A stretch of DNA of 63,937 bases from Nitrosopumilaceae archaeon (GCA_900620265.3 UYNY03000014.1:1-63937); one strand, 5' to 3'; counted from the first letter of the stretch, positions 34,935-43,428 are shown. Notes: a model not told the origin generated them from the letters alone. A program made the numbers and translations.

Positions 34935-35840
34935 ATGGTCAGCACCTCCAAGGAGATGTGCCCCCGGTGCGCGCGGGGCAAGCTGGTCACCGACAACGAG
35001 TCCGGCGAGATGTTCTGCTCAAAGTGCGGGTTCGTGGTGACCGAGAAGATCCAAGAGTCCGGGCCCGAGTGGAGGTCGTTCTCGCAGGACGAGCACGGGG
35101 ACCGGGCCAGGACGGGGGCCCCCACGTCGATCACCATGCACGACATGGGCCTTGCCACGATAATCAACCCGGTGAACAAGGACGCCTCCGGCAGGCCGCT
35201 CACCTCGACGATGAAGAGCACCATCGAGAGGCTCAGGACGTGGGACTCGAGGAGCCAGGTGCACGAGCCGGTCGACCGCAACTTTAGGCAGGCGTTCGGC
35301 GAGCTGAACCGGCTCAAGGACAAGCTTGCGATATCGGACTCTGTGATAGAAAAGGCCGCCTACCTGTACCGCAAGGCGCTCGACAAGGGGCTGGTGCGCG
35401 GCAGGTCGATATCGGCCCTGATGGCGTCGGCCCTGTATGCCGCGTGCCGCGACACCGAGACGCCGAGGAACCTCAAGGATATCGAGCAGGCGGCGAACAT
35501 AAAGCGCAAGGACATCGCGAGGTGCTACAGGCTGCTGGTAAAGGAGCTGGACCTGCGCATGCCGGTGATAGACTCGATACAGTGCATAGCCAGGATAGCA
35601 AGCAGGATCGGCGTCGCGGAGAAGACAAAGAGGCACGCCGTAAGGGTGCTAAAGCAGGCGCAGGCAAAGGAGGCGTCGGCCGGCAAGGACCCGATGGGGC
35701 TTGCCGCCGCCGCGCTGTACCTTGCGTGCGTAAAGCACGGCGAGGACAAGACGCAGCGCGACATCGCCGACGCCGCCAACGTCACGGAGGTCACGATCCG
35801 GAACAGGTACAAGGGGCTCAAGGAGTCGCTGGAGATCTAG
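34935..35840 (+). CDS. tfb: Transcription initiation factor B (TFB)
   Basis: 301 aa. N-terminal zinc ribbon CPRC/CSKCG (residues 9-32), the B-finger region with PEWRSF, then two cyclin folds with the conserved YAACRDTETPRNLKDI and YLACVKHGEDKTQRDIADAANVTEVTIRNRYKGL. It recruits RNA polymerase to TBP-bound TATA boxes. CCATAAATACC lies about 27 nt before the ATG. The 213 nt before this gene (34722-34934) show no gene. Its end overlaps the convergent dprA-like gene by 23 nt. Confidence 0.96.
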   Translation: MVSTSKEMCPRCARGKLVTDNESGEMFCSKCGFVVTEKIQESGPEWRSFSQDEHGDRARTGAPTSITMHDMGLATIINPVNKDASGRPLTSTMKSTIERLRTWDSRSQVHEPVDRNFRQAFGELNRLKDKLAISDSVIEKAAYLYRKALDKGLVRGRSISALMASALYAACRDTETPRNLKDIEQAANIKRKDIARCYRLLVKELDLRMPVIDSIQCIARIASRIGVAEKTKRHAVRVLKQAQAKEASAGKDPMGLAAAALYLACVKHGEDKTQRDIADAANVTEVTIRNRYKGLKESLEI

Positions 35841-36522
35841 CGCGGGATCGCGCCCGCAGGCCGTCGAGCACGTCCCCGTGCGGGCCGAGCACCCTGGCGC
35901 CGCGCCCCAGCATCTCTGCCGGCCACCTGAGGCCCGGCTCGTCCATCACCGCCGCGCATATGAAGAGCGGGCGCCCCAGCCTGAGCGTCTCCCGCGCCTG
36001 GTACAGGGACCCGCTCCCATCAGAGGCCCTCACTATGACGGTCGCGTCCGAGACGAGGGCCATCAGATGGTTTCTTATCGCAAAGTTGCGCCGCTGCACG
36101 GCAGAGCCCTCCCTGTACTGGGAGATTACCATCTGTTCCTCCATCATCCGGCGCTGGAGGGGCGCGTTCTCCGGCGGGTACGACACGCCAAGCGGGGTGC
36201 CGAGCACGCCGAGCGTCCTGCCGCCGCGCTCGATGGCCGCGCGGTGCGCGGCCGTGTCTATCCCCCTTGCCAGGCCGCTGACCACGACCGCGTCGCCGCC
36301 TGCCAGCGCCCCGGCTATCCTGCCGGCCTCCTGCAGCCCGTCGCCCGGCGCGTTGCGCGAGCCTATCACCGACACCCTGGGGGACGGGAGCGGGATCCCG
36401 AGGGGGCCGGCGCAGTATATGATGCGAGGCGCGTTCCTTACTTCCGCCCCATCAAGTGGGCGCCCGAGCAGCTCCCCGGCCGTGGCGCGGCGGATCCGCG
36501 GCGTCCTGTCGTACTCTAGCAT
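35818..36522 (-). CDS. DprA/Smf-like Rossmann-fold protein
   Basis: 234 aa. The central fold shows VSVIGSRNAPGDGL, AVVVSGLARGIDTAAHRAAI and RTLGVLGTPLGVSYPPEN, the hallmarks of DprA. Bacterial DprA loads RecA on incoming single-stranded DNA; here only the Rossmann domain is present, with neither SAM nor C-terminal winged-helix domain. The role in an archaeon is unclear: nucleic-acid or nucleotide binding is likely. The gene may have been gained by transfer. Confidence 0.88.
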   Translation of the reverse strand: MLEYDRTPRIRRATAGELLGRPLDGAEVRNAPRIIYCAGPLGIPLPSPRVSVIGSRNAPGDGLQEAGRIAGALAGGDAVVVSGLARGIDTAAHRAAIERGGRTLGVLGTPLGVSYPPENAPLQRRMMEEQMVISQYREGSAVQRRNFAIRNHLMALVSDATVIVRASDGSGSLYQARETLRLGRPLFICAAVMDEPGLRWPAEMLGRGARVLGPHGDVLDGLRARSRARSPATP

Positions 36523-36562
36523 CGCGGGCGCGCCGCGGATCCCGCCCTTAACCCTTGCGCGC

Positions 36563-37885
36563 CTAGCCCCCGGCCGGCTTTACGAACCCGCCCTCGGACG
36601 GGTCCGGCGGCGGTATCTTCTTGGACCTGCCGAGCCCCAGCGTGGTGATTATCACCGACGACATTATGATAAAGAAGATTATCTCGGGGTAGGCCTCTGC
36701 GTTGGGGAGCCCGAGGGTGAGCGGGTACGTGGCCAGGACGGCCGCTGCCAGCCCCCTCGGGATCATCGAGTTGGTGACGGCCTTGTCGAGCCTTGAGAAC
36801 CTGCTCGTGAGGAGGACCCTCCCGAGGCCGCGCCTGCCCACGTAGACGGCGATCGTGATGGCGACCCCGAACAGCATGTACGCGCTCTCCCCAAAGCTGG
36901 CAAGCAGCCCCACGAATACGAAGAAGAACGACCTCACCAGGAAGGTGAGCTGGTTGTGGGTCGGGTCGTCGACCTCGATCCTGGGCGGCTTGAACCTGAG
37001 GAACCTTGCAAGGTACGTCTTGTTGCCGAGCATCAGCCCGAAGACGAGCGCCGTCAGGGCGCCCGACTCGCCCAGCGTGTTTGCCAGGAAGAACAGCACG
37101 AACAGCATGCCGAGCGTGAGCATGTAGGCGTGCTGCACGTTGCCCAGCTTTGTGGTGATGTACATCCACGGCAGGCCCACCCCGAGCCCGAGCGCCAGCC
37201 CGACGGCGACTGCCTTGCCGAGCGACTCCTCGAGCGTCCCGAGGTCAAAGCTGCCGGCCAGCACCGCGTCGATGAAGATGAACGCGATTATGGTGGCAAG
37301 TATGTCCGTGAGGGCCGACTCGAAGCTGAGCATCGACTTTGTCTCCTCCGATATCCGGATGTTCCTCACCAGCCCGAAGACGATGGCCGAGCTGCTCCCA
37401 CCCACTATCGAGCCGAGCAGGATGCTGTCAAGCCACCCCCACTGCAGCAGGTAGTGGGCCCCCGCCGCGATCATCGCCACGGAGACTATGAACCCGACCA
37501 CCGCCAGGGTCACGGAAAAGTGGGCCGTGCGCGCAACGTGCCTGATGTCAAGGTGCAGCCCGCCGTCGAACATGATGATGATGAGCGCGAGCGCCGCAAA
37601 GTAGGGGACCACCTGTATGACGGCCTCCGGCTGGATGATCCCGAGGAGGGGCCCGAGCACCACGCCGAGCCCCATCAGGAACGCGACGTCGGGGATGCCC
37701 GTCTTCTTGAAGAAGACCTCGCCGGCGACCCCGAGGAAGACGACCACGCCGGCGGCCAGCAGCACCACGGGCGCGGGCGCGATGAGGCCGTCGGCCGCCG
37801 CCCCCCCGACCGACCCCTGGAAGGCAGTTATCCACTCCAGCACGCGCGCCGGCAGGTCGGCCTGCCCCTGTATCCCCGGGTCCAA
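36563..37885 (-). CDS. Cation/proton antiporter (CPA family)
   Basis: 440 aa with about 12 TM segments. Typical segments are FLMGLGVVLGPLLG, MFDGGLHLD, GGSSSAIVFGLVR, SFESALTDILA with its acidic residue, and MIPRGLAAAVLATYPL. It should exchange Na+ or K+ for H+ at the membrane. The TTG at 37885 is preferred because GGTTTAACTC is centred 27 nt upstream; a GTG at 37843 is an alternative. The C-terminus is short and has no TrkA domain. Confidence 0.9.
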   Translation of the reverse strand: MDPGIQGQADLPARVLEWITAFQGSVGGAAADGLIAPAPVVLLAAGVVVFLGVAGEVFFKKTGIPDVAFLMGLGVVLGPLLGIIQPEAVIQVVPYFAALALIIIMFDGGLHLDIRHVARTAHFSVTLAVVGFIVSVAMIAAGAHYLLQWGWLDSILLGSIVGGSSSAIVFGLVRNIRISEETKSMLSFESALTDILATIIAFIFIDAVLAGSFDLGTLEESLGKAVAVGLALGLGVGLPWMYITTKLGNVQHAYMLTLGMLFVLFFLANTLGESGALTALVFGLMLGNKTYLARFLRFKPPRIEVDDPTHNQLTFLVRSFFFVFVGLLASFGESAYMLFGVAITIAVYVGRRGLGRVLLTSRFSRLDKAVTNSMIPRGLAAAVLATYPLTLGLPNAEAYPEIIFFIIMSSVIITTLGLGRSKKIPPPDPSEGGFVKPAGG

Positions 37886-37989
37886 CGCCGGCCCCGCGCC
37901 CTGCCTAGAGTTAAACCAAGCGAGTCTAGCTATCTTCGCCCGCGCGTCACGGGACACACATTAAGGGAGGGCCCCCGGGCGGGGGCGCC

Positions 37990-38523
37990 TTGAGCGCCAC
38001 GGGGGTCCTCCGGGAGGACCACGAGGAGATACGCCGGTTCGGGGAGGTCGTGGCAAGGTGCCACTCGGCGCTCCTTGCGGGGGCCGACGTGCCGCTGCCG
38101 GACCTGCGGAGGATCGCGGCGGTGATAGACGAGTTCCTCGACTCGGTACACTACTCGAGGGAGGAGGACTCGTACTTTCCGTGCGTGGCAAGCTACGGGC
38201 TCCGCAAGGAGGTGCACGACCTGCTGGTCGAGCACGAGTTCTCAAGGCGGATAGCGGCGAGGCTCCGCCGGTACCTGGACGGGTGGGAGGCCGGCGCCGA
38301 CGGGAGGGAGCCGGTCGCGAGGCACCTGCGCACCTACTGCATATACCTTGAGGACCACCTGAGGAAGGAGGACGACCTCTTTGAGAGGGCGGGGGCCGGC
38401 ATCCTCTCCCCCGAGGAGGAGTCAGAGATGTACAGGCAGTTCACGGAGGATGTCGCGGCGGCCCGGATCCGGGACATGAAGGCCGAGGTCGCCTACCTGG
38501 CGGGGCGCCCGTGGGCCGCCTAG
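37990..38523 (+). CDS. Hemerythrin-like (HHE) domain protein
   Basis: 177 aa four-helix protein. Iron ligands can be picked out: LREDHEEIRRF, HYSREEDSYF, VEHEFSRRI and LEDHLRKEDDLF. HHE proteins bind a di-iron centre for oxygen or nitric oxide sensing or storage. The start is TTG at 37990, with CATTAAGG about 27 nt upstream. It lies 38 nt ahead of cysC but that gene has its own TATA box. Confidence 0.88.
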   Translation: MSATGVLREDHEEIRRFGEVVARCHSALLAGADVPLPDLRRIAAVIDEFLDSVHYSREEDSYFPCVASYGLRKEVHDLLVEHEFSRRIAARLRRYLDGWEAGADGREPVARHLRTYCIYLEDHLRKEDDLFERAGAGILSPEEESEMYRQFTEDVAAARIRDMKAEVAYLAGRPWAA

Positions 38524-38561
38524 GCAAAAGCTCTTTATGGATACGCCGGCCGGCGGCGCCC

Positions 38562-39071
38562 GTGAAGCCGTTCGTGCTCTGGATGACCGGGCTGCCGTGC
38601 TCGGGCAAGACGACCATAGTGAGGGACCTGCAGAGGGACGTGCCGAACCTGGCCATGCTCGACGGGGACGAGCTGCGCGAGTGGTTCTCCCCAAAGGACT
38701 TTTCGAGGGAGGCGCGCAACGAGCACAACATCCGGGTCGCCCACCTGGCGAGGCTCCTCCTAAAGCACGGGGTGCCGAGCGCCGTCTCGCTCATATCGCC
38801 GTACGAGGAGAACAGGAGCCGGGCCAGGGAGATAGTCGGGGACGGGTTCGCCGAGTGCTATGTGAGGTGCTCGCTCGCAAAGTGCGAGGAGCGCGACGTA
38901 AAGGGCATGTATGCAAAGGCGCGAAGGGGCGAGATAAAGCAGTTTACGGGGATCGACGACCCGTACGAGGAGCCGCGCAACGCGGACCTGGTGGTGGATA
39001 CGGAGTCAGAGCCGCTCTCGGCCAGCGCGGAGAAGGTCAGGGAGTTCCTCCGGTCCCGGGGCCTCCTCTGA
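38562..39071 (+). CDS. cysC: Adenylylsulfate kinase
   Basis: 169 aa. The P-loop GLPCSGKTTI at residues 10-19, LDGDELREWF and RNEHNIRVAHLARLLLKHG are as in APS kinases, which make PAPS. YAKARRGEIKQFTGIDDPYEEP is the usual C-terminal region. The start is GTG at 38562, with CTTTATGG upstream. The 3' end overlaps the CysQ-like gene by 35 nt on the other strand. Confidence 0.93.
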   Translation: MKPFVLWMTGLPCSGKTTIVRDLQRDVPNLAMLDGDELREWFSPKDFSREARNEHNIRVAHLARLLLKHGVPSAVSLISPYEENRSRAREIVGDGFAECYVRCSLAKCEERDVKGMYAKARRGEIKQFTGIDDPYEEPRNADLVVDTESEPLSASAEKVREFLRSRGLL

Positions 39072-39852
39072 GCCTGAGGTACTCGGCGGCGATCCTGCCG
39101 TGGACCGCCCCGTTGGTGGCAAGTATCCCGTCCCTGTGTATGATGTCGTCCCCCGAGTACTCGAGGGGCGCCCCCGACATGTCGGTCATCATGCCGCCCG
39201 CCTCCGCCACGATGCAGCACGAGGCGGCGGTATCCCACCACCTCATCCCGGATCCGGCCGCCACGTAGGCGTCGGCCTCCCCGGTGGCGACCCTGGCCGC
39301 CTTGAGCGAGCTGCCGGCGGTCCCAAGCTCCATGCCGAGCGCGGCCGCCACCGCCCCGTCAAGCTCCGAGCGGTGGTGCCTCGAGCCGAGCGCCCTGCAG
39401 CGCGCGGGATCGCGCTCCGACGAGACGCAGATCTCCCTCCACCTGCCGCCGGTCCTGGCGCGCGCGCCCCCGCCCCGGCGCGCCGCGTAGATGGTGCCGC
39501 CGGCCGGCCACCCTATCACGCCGAGCTCGGGGCGCCCCCCCGAGACGAGCGCGATCATCACGGTGAACTCGCCGGTCCTCTCGACAAAGTCGGCCGTCCC
39601 GTCCAGCGGGTCCACCAGCCAGAACGTGCCGGCGCCCTCCCCGCCGCCCTCCTCGGACATGACCGGGTGCCCCGTGCCGGCAAGCCCCTCCCTGATTATC
39701 CTGTCCGCCTCGAGGTCGGCCTCGGTGACCGGCGAGCCGTCCTCCTTTGTCGAGGCCTCGAACCTGCCCGCATAGATCTCCATTATCCGGGCGCCGGCGC
39801 CGTCGGCGGCCGCCACCGCCGCGCCCATCGCGGCGTCCGTGGCATCATCCAC
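39037..39852 (-). CDS. cysQ: CysQ/inositol-monophosphatase family phosphatase
   Basis: 271 aa. Metal motifs are WLVDPLDGTADF and MRWWDTAASCCIVAEAGGM, with SEEGGG before. The family includes PAP (3'-phosphoadenosine-5'-phosphate) phosphatase and inositol phosphatase. Its convergent overlap with cysC argues for PAP recycling, but the substrate is not proven by sequence. Confidence 0.82.
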   Translation of the reverse strand: MDDATDAAMGAAVAAADGAGARIMEIYAGRFEASTKEDGSPVTEADLEADRIIREGLAGTGHPVMSEEGGGEGAGTFWLVDPLDGTADFVERTGEFTVMIALVSGGRPELGVIGWPAGGTIYAARRGGGARARTGGRWREICVSSERDPARCRALGSRHHRSELDGAVAAALGMELGTAGSSLKAARVATGEADAYVAAGSGMRWWDTAASCCIVAEAGGMMTDMSGAPLEYSGDDIIHRDGILATNGAVHGRIAAEYLRLRGGPGTGGTP

Positions 39853-40059
39853 CTAGGTGGTCAGCTCCGGCTTTAGGGTCCAGACGACCCCGAGCACCAC
39901 GAACGGGATGCTCATGATGCCGACGATCCCAAGTATCGTCGCAAACTGGGACTCTGAGACGGCCGGGTTGTTGATGAGGAACGGGAGCGGCAGGGTCACG
40001 ACGACCCAGATGACCCCGAGCAGGATCACCAGCTTGGCCTTTGACTTTCTGTCCCTCAA
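39853..40059 (-). CDS. Small membrane protein, two TM segments
   Basis: 68 aa with hydrophobic stretches at about residues 9-29 and 40-62 and a basic N-terminus. Its stop abuts the CysQ-like start on the same strand, so both may be co-transcribed. No family is recognised. Confidence 0.6.
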   Translation of the reverse strand: MRDRKSKAKLVILLGVIWVVVTLPLPFLINNPAVSESQFATILGIVGIMSIPFVVLGVVWTLKPELTT

Positions 40060-40162
40060 CGGGCCCCCCGTGGCCGGCCCAGCATATTAAGTCCATGCCG
40101 GATCAGGCCGCCTGTAAATATTACATCAAATACCACAAAATCATGTGATTTTTCATATGAAG

Positions 40163-40171
40163 TGTTAAATA
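40163..40171 (+). promoter_or_regulatory. TATA box of candidate ncRNA
   Basis: GTTAAATAG is centred about 25 nt before the first stem of the structured segment that begins near 40192. The surrounding 40100-40190 is unusually AT-rich for this genome. Confidence 0.45.
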
Positions 40172-40189
40172 GTTAGACGTCCTACAGAT

Positions 40190-40317
40190 ATCATGCCGAT
40201 GGAAGCAACTTCTATCGACTAACCGGGCGAAACCCCGCAGAACGGAAAAGGCGACCGGGCTGGGCCCGGCAGTGAGGGGAAATCTCTCAAAGTTCTGCAA
40301 CAATGGGGTTCCGCCTA
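40190..40317 (+). ncRNA. Structured candidate non-coding RNA, family unknown
   Basis: Four helices pair well. (1) 40197-40205 with 40209-40217, 9 bp closing a CAA loop. (2) 40226-40243 with 40292-40315: GGCG/CGCC, AACCCC/GGGGTT and GCAGAAC/GTTCTGC, about 17 bp in all. Inside stem 2: (3) CCGGGC 40255-40260 with GCCCGG 40264-40269, and (4) TGAGGG 40273-40278 with CTCTCA 40284-40289. No ORF of note crosses it. A TATA box lies at the right distance. It does not match 5S rRNA, SRP RNA, RNase P RNA or a tRNA by eye. Confidence 0.5.
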
Positions 40318-40740
40318 TTCCCTCGTGATAAAGACGGACACGGATCCGCCCGTCTGCCCGCCGGGGTCGATGACCACCGAGACCTCCTGCGCCTCGGGTA
40401 TCTCAAAGACGTCCGGCCCGTCGTACCTCCACGTATAGTACTCGGCCGTCTCTGCGCGCGTCCCGACGAGCTCGTACGTCCCCGAGAACTCGAACGCCCC
40501 GGATACTGACACCCCGAGCATCTCGGGGCTGCTGCCGCTCGGGACGAACGAGACGCGGTACGTGCCGGCGTCCGCCGTGAACGAGCCCTCGTGGACGCCG
40601 CCGGGGTACGACGCGGGGCCGGAGAGGAGCGCGTGGAACGCCGGCCCGTCGCGATCGGGGGCCGGCGCCTGGGAGGCGGCCAGCACGGCGGCCGCCGCGG
40701 CCGCCAGCACCGCGAGCGCGACGGCGGGGGCCCTCCTCAT
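40315..40740 (-). CDS. Exported protein of unknown function
   Basis: 141 aa. A signal peptide is clear (residues 1-25, mostly Ala/Val/Leu, ending AASQAPA). The mature part is beta-rich (GTYRVSFVPSG, SGTYELVGT), probably a small beta sandwich. The stop is just beyond the candidate ncRNA. It follows the HEPN-like gene with a 4-nt overlap, so the two are co-translated. Confidence 0.7.
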   Translation of the reverse strand: MRRAPAVALAVLAAAAAAVLAASQAPAPDRDGPAFHALLSGPASYPGGVHEGSFTADAGTYRVSFVPSGSSPEMLGVSVSGAFEFSGTYELVGTRAETAEYYTWRYDGPDVFEIPEAQEVSVVIDPGGQTGGSVSVFITRE

Positions 40741-41285
40741 GGCGCCCCGTCCCGGATCGCCTTGCAGGCGGCCGCGGCCCTCCTTATCTGGGCCGGAAGC
40801 AGCGGGTCCTCGATAAGATCCATTATCTCCTGCATGCCGAACCTCTTGCGCCTCAGGCGCCCCCCCTCATAGTCATACAGCGTTATCATCCTGCCGGCCA
40901 CGTCCTCGTCCGATACCTGCTTGTTGTAGGCGGCGTTGTGCGCAAAGTCGTTCCGGATGGACCTGATCTTGGAGAGCCTGGCGTCGATCCTCCTTATCGT
41001 GGCCCGGTCCATGCCGAACCTCGGGTCCCTTGAGAGGATCTTCATGAACCAGACCTTCTTGACGCCGAACGAGACCTTTTCGTCGTCAAGGACGGTGCTC
41101 GCCCAGAGGGGGACGTCCTTCTTGTCCCGCAGGAAAAAGTCGGTGATGATGATGGTGATCTCGGCGTCAAGCGATGCCACATAGCTGATAAAGTTGCCCC
41201 GGAGCCTGTTCACCAGGGCCACGTACTCGGGCCTCCCGAGCCGCCTCGACCCGGGCGGCATCCTGAACGCGAACGGCTGGTTCAC
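40737..41285 (-). CDS. HEPN-like protein
   Basis: 182 aa, all helical. RSIRNDFAHN carries the Rx4H motif (R111, H116) that forms the RNase active site in HEPN domains. Upstream helices (YVALVNRLRGNFISYVASLDAEITIIITDFF) fit the first part of a HEPN fold. No nucleotidyltransferase partner is next to it; the neighbour is the exported protein gene. It could be a free-standing RNase or a regulator. Assignment rests on the motif and helix pattern. Confidence 0.62.
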   Translation of the reverse strand: MNQPFAFRMPPGSRRLGRPEYVALVNRLRGNFISYVASLDAEITIIITDFFLRDKKDVPLWASTVLDDEKVSFGVKKVWFMKILSRDPRFGMDRATIRRIDARLSKIRSIRNDFAHNAAYNKQVSDEDVAGRMITLYDYEGGRLRRKRFGMQEIMDLIEDPLLPAQIRRAAAACKAIRDGAP

Positions 41286-41402
41286 GCCCGCGCCCCCGCG
41301 GCCCCCTCCATTAGGATCTTCCGGCGCGGGTCAGCTGCCGTTTGCCGCGGGTCAACAACCGCTTACACCGGCCACTAAGTAGGGGGATCCGGTAGGTGGG
41401 GC

Positions 41403-42050
41403 ATGGCAAAACTGGGCGACCAGTGGACGAGGCAGCCCCAGCCGGGCATCGCCGAGAGGTTCAACGATACCGTCCGGCCAAAGGGGCCGCTAAAGCCGCG
41501 CGTCCAGGACGGCATCAAAAAGATGCAGGCCCAGATACGGCGCCTTGACACCATGATAGGGGGCCTCCAGGAGCGCGACGCAAAGCTCTTCCAGAGGCTG
41601 GTCGAGGCGACGCAAAAGCACGACACCCAGGCAAGCAGGGTGCTGGGCAACGAGCTTGCCGAGGTGAGAAAGGTCACGAGGGTGCTGAGCAGCGCCCGGA
41701 TAGCGCTCGAGCAGATAGAGCTGCGGCTGACGACATGCAGCGACCTTGGCGACACGGTGGTCACCATCATGCCCACCATGGGGCTGATGAGGAGCCTAAA
41801 GTCGTCTCTTGGCAAGATGATGCCGGGCGCGGAGCAGGAGATAGCCCAGATGTCAGAGATGCTCGGCGGGTTCATGACGGAGAGCTTTTCGGGCGACGCG
41901 GCGTTCGGCGTCGACGAGGCTACCAGCGCAGAGTCAGAAAAGATACTCCAAGAGGCCGCGGCGGTCGCGGAGAGCTCGGCGGGCCAGATGTTCCCGTCGG
42001 TGCCGGCGGACACGCAAGAGTCCACCTCTGCCACGTCAAAGTTCCTCTAG
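41403..42050 (+). CDS. cdvB: CdvB, ESCRT-III-like cell-division protein
   Basis: 215 aa. Helical SNF7-type core (PRVQDGIKKMQAQIRRLDTMI, then RDAKLFQRLVEATQKHD and RVLSSARIALEQIELRL). The C-terminus is acidic and Ser/Thr-rich, where MIT-interacting motifs lie in related proteins. It would form division filaments. No cdvA or cdvC (Vps4) is seen in the window. The stop shares a CTAG with the convergent coiled-coil gene. Confidence 0.9.
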   Translation: MAKLGDQWTRQPQPGIAERFNDTVRPKGPLKPRVQDGIKKMQAQIRRLDTMIGGLQERDAKLFQRLVEATQKHDTQASRVLGNELAEVRKVTRVLSSARIALEQIELRLTTCSDLGDTVVTIMPTMGLMRSLKSSLGKMMPGAEQEIAQMSEMLGGFMTESFSGDAAFGVDEATSAESEKILQEAAAVAESSAGQMFPSVPADTQESTSATSKFL

Positions 42051-42502
42051 CCCTGGGACTCCCTTATCCGCTTTATCGTGTCCCCCTCGGAGTCTATTAT
42101 CCTGTCGACGCCTGAGAGCTTTGACCTCATCGACTCGATCAGCCTGCCGACCTCGTCGGCCTCCACCTCGACCTGCCTCCTCTTGCCGGCAAGCTCGCCT
42201 ATGCCCCTGTTCTCCTCCTCGATGTACTCGCCGACCTTTTGGAGCTTTTCGCGCAGGTTCCTGATGTCGACTGACTCCTTCTCGATGTCCTTCTCGAGGG
42301 CCGTCCTCTTGTCCCGCAGGTTCTTTATCATCACGCCGACATAGTCGATCGCCTCCTCGAGCTGGGCGCGCTTTCCCATCAGGCCGCCGATCCCGATCTG
42401 GCCGCCGTCCTCGGCCGGCTGCTCCGCGCCGGCCCCCGGCTGCATCCCGGGCCCCCCGGGGCCCGGCTCCTCGTCCTCCCCGCTCCTCAGCTTTTCGAAC
42501 AC
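42047..42502 (-). CDS. Coiled-coil protein convergent with cdvB
   Basis: 151 aa. A Gly/Pro/Glu-rich N-terminal 40 residues precede a long coiled coil (QLEEAIDYVGVMIKNLRDKRTALEKDIEKE and on to the end). Function unknown. The GTG at 42502 is preferred over 42517 because ACTTTTTATTCC is centred about 27 nt upstream. There is no PRC-barrel, so it is not a standard CdvA. Confidence 0.65.
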   Translation of the reverse strand: MFEKLRSGEDEEPGPGGPGMQPGAGAEQPAEDGGQIGIGGLMGKRAQLEEAIDYVGVMIKNLRDKRTALEKDIEKESVDIRNLREKLQKVGEYIEEENRGIGELAGKRRQVEVEADEVGRLIESMRSKLSGVDRIIDSEGDTIKRIRESQG

Positions 42503-42583
42503 CGCGGCGCCCCCCACACCTTGGAATAAAAAGTTACCACGGGGGCGACAAACGCTTTTAGCCGCCGCCCCCGGGGGCGGCCC

Positions 42584-43315
42584 GTGCTACGAGGCAAGGT
42601 GGCCCTGGTTACGGGCGCGAGCAGCGGGATAGGCAGGGCGACGGCGCTCGCCCTCTCGGAGGCCGGCGCCAAGGTGGCCGCCTGCGCCAGGCGCACCGAC
42701 CTGCTCGAGTCGCTGGCGGCGGAGGCGCCCGGAAGCGTCCTGCACGGGCGGGTGGACGTCACGGACCGTGACGGGTGCGGGGCGTTCGCGCGGCGCGTGC
42801 TTGACGAGTGGGGCTCGATAGACATCCTTGTCAACAACGCCGGCCTGATGCCGCTGAGCTTCTTCAAGAGCCTCAAGATGGACGAGTGGGACCGCATGAT
42901 AGACGTCAACCTAAAGGGGGTGCTCTACTGCACGGCGGCCGTCATACCGCACATGCTGGGGAAAAAGTCCGGCCACATAATCAACGTCTCCTCGGTGGCG
43001 GGCCGGATAGTATTCCCGTCCGGCAGCGTCTACTGCGCCACAAAGCACGCCGTCACGGCCCTCAGCGAGGGGCTCCGGCAGGAGTTCAGCGCCAGGGCCG
43101 GCATACGGGTCACCTGCATCGAGCCGGGCGTGGTGGACACGGAGCTCAACTCTACGATCACGGACGAGTCCCTCAAGGGGTTCGTCGAAAAGGCCAAGAA
43201 GATGGAGTCCCTGGCGGCCGGCGACATCGCCGGCGCGATAGTGTACGCGGCGGGGGCCCCGCCCCACGTCAACGTCAACGAGGTGCTCGTGAGGCCCGTC
43301 GCGCAGGAGCGCTAG
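42584..43315 (+). CDS. Short-chain dehydrogenase/reductase
   Basis: 243 aa. LVTGASSGIGRA binds the dinucleotide, NNAG is at about residue 86-89, and YCATKHAV carries the catalytic Tyr-Lys. Arg in ACARR suggests NADP(H). Substrate unknown. The start is GTG at 42584. Confidence 0.9.
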   Translation: MLRGKVALVTGASSGIGRATALALSEAGAKVAACARRTDLLESLAAEAPGSVLHGRVDVTDRDGCGAFARRVLDEWGSIDILVNNAGLMPLSFFKSLKMDEWDRMIDVNLKGVLYCTAAVIPHMLGKKSGHIINVSSVAGRIVFPSGSVYCATKHAVTALSEGLRQEFSARAGIRVTCIEPGVVDTELNSTITDESLKGFVEKAKKMESLAAGDIAGAIVYAAGAPPHVNVNEVLVRPVAQER

Positions 43316-43354
43316 CACGGTTTAATAGATCCCGGCCCGCGGCGGGGGGCAGGT

Positions 43355-43428
43355 GGGATCGTCGTCTAGCTTGGTATGATACTAGTCTGGGGGACTAGTG
43401 GTCGCAGGTTCAAATCCTGCCGGTCCCA
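43355..43428 (+). tRNA. tRNA-Pro (anticodon GGG)
   Basis: Acceptor GGGATCG pairs with CGGTCCC. The anticodon stem CTAGT/ACTAG closes a CTGGGGG loop, giving GGG at positions 34-36. The T arm is GCAGG TTCAAAT CCTGC. No CCA is encoded and no intron is seen. A TTTAATAG TATA-like element lies near 43320. The kinase-like gene on the other strand ends at the next base. Confidence 0.95.

Noticed and set aside
40190-40317. 5S rRNA, RNase P RNA or hammerhead ribozyme
   Set aside because: There is no 5S loop pattern and no GAGGAAAGUCC of RNase P. CGAAAC occurs but CUGANGA is absent, so a hammerhead core is incomplete.
42047-42502. CdvA
   Set aside because: It has a coiled coil next to cdvB but no N-terminal PRC-barrel, and the gene is convergent, not upstream of cdvB.
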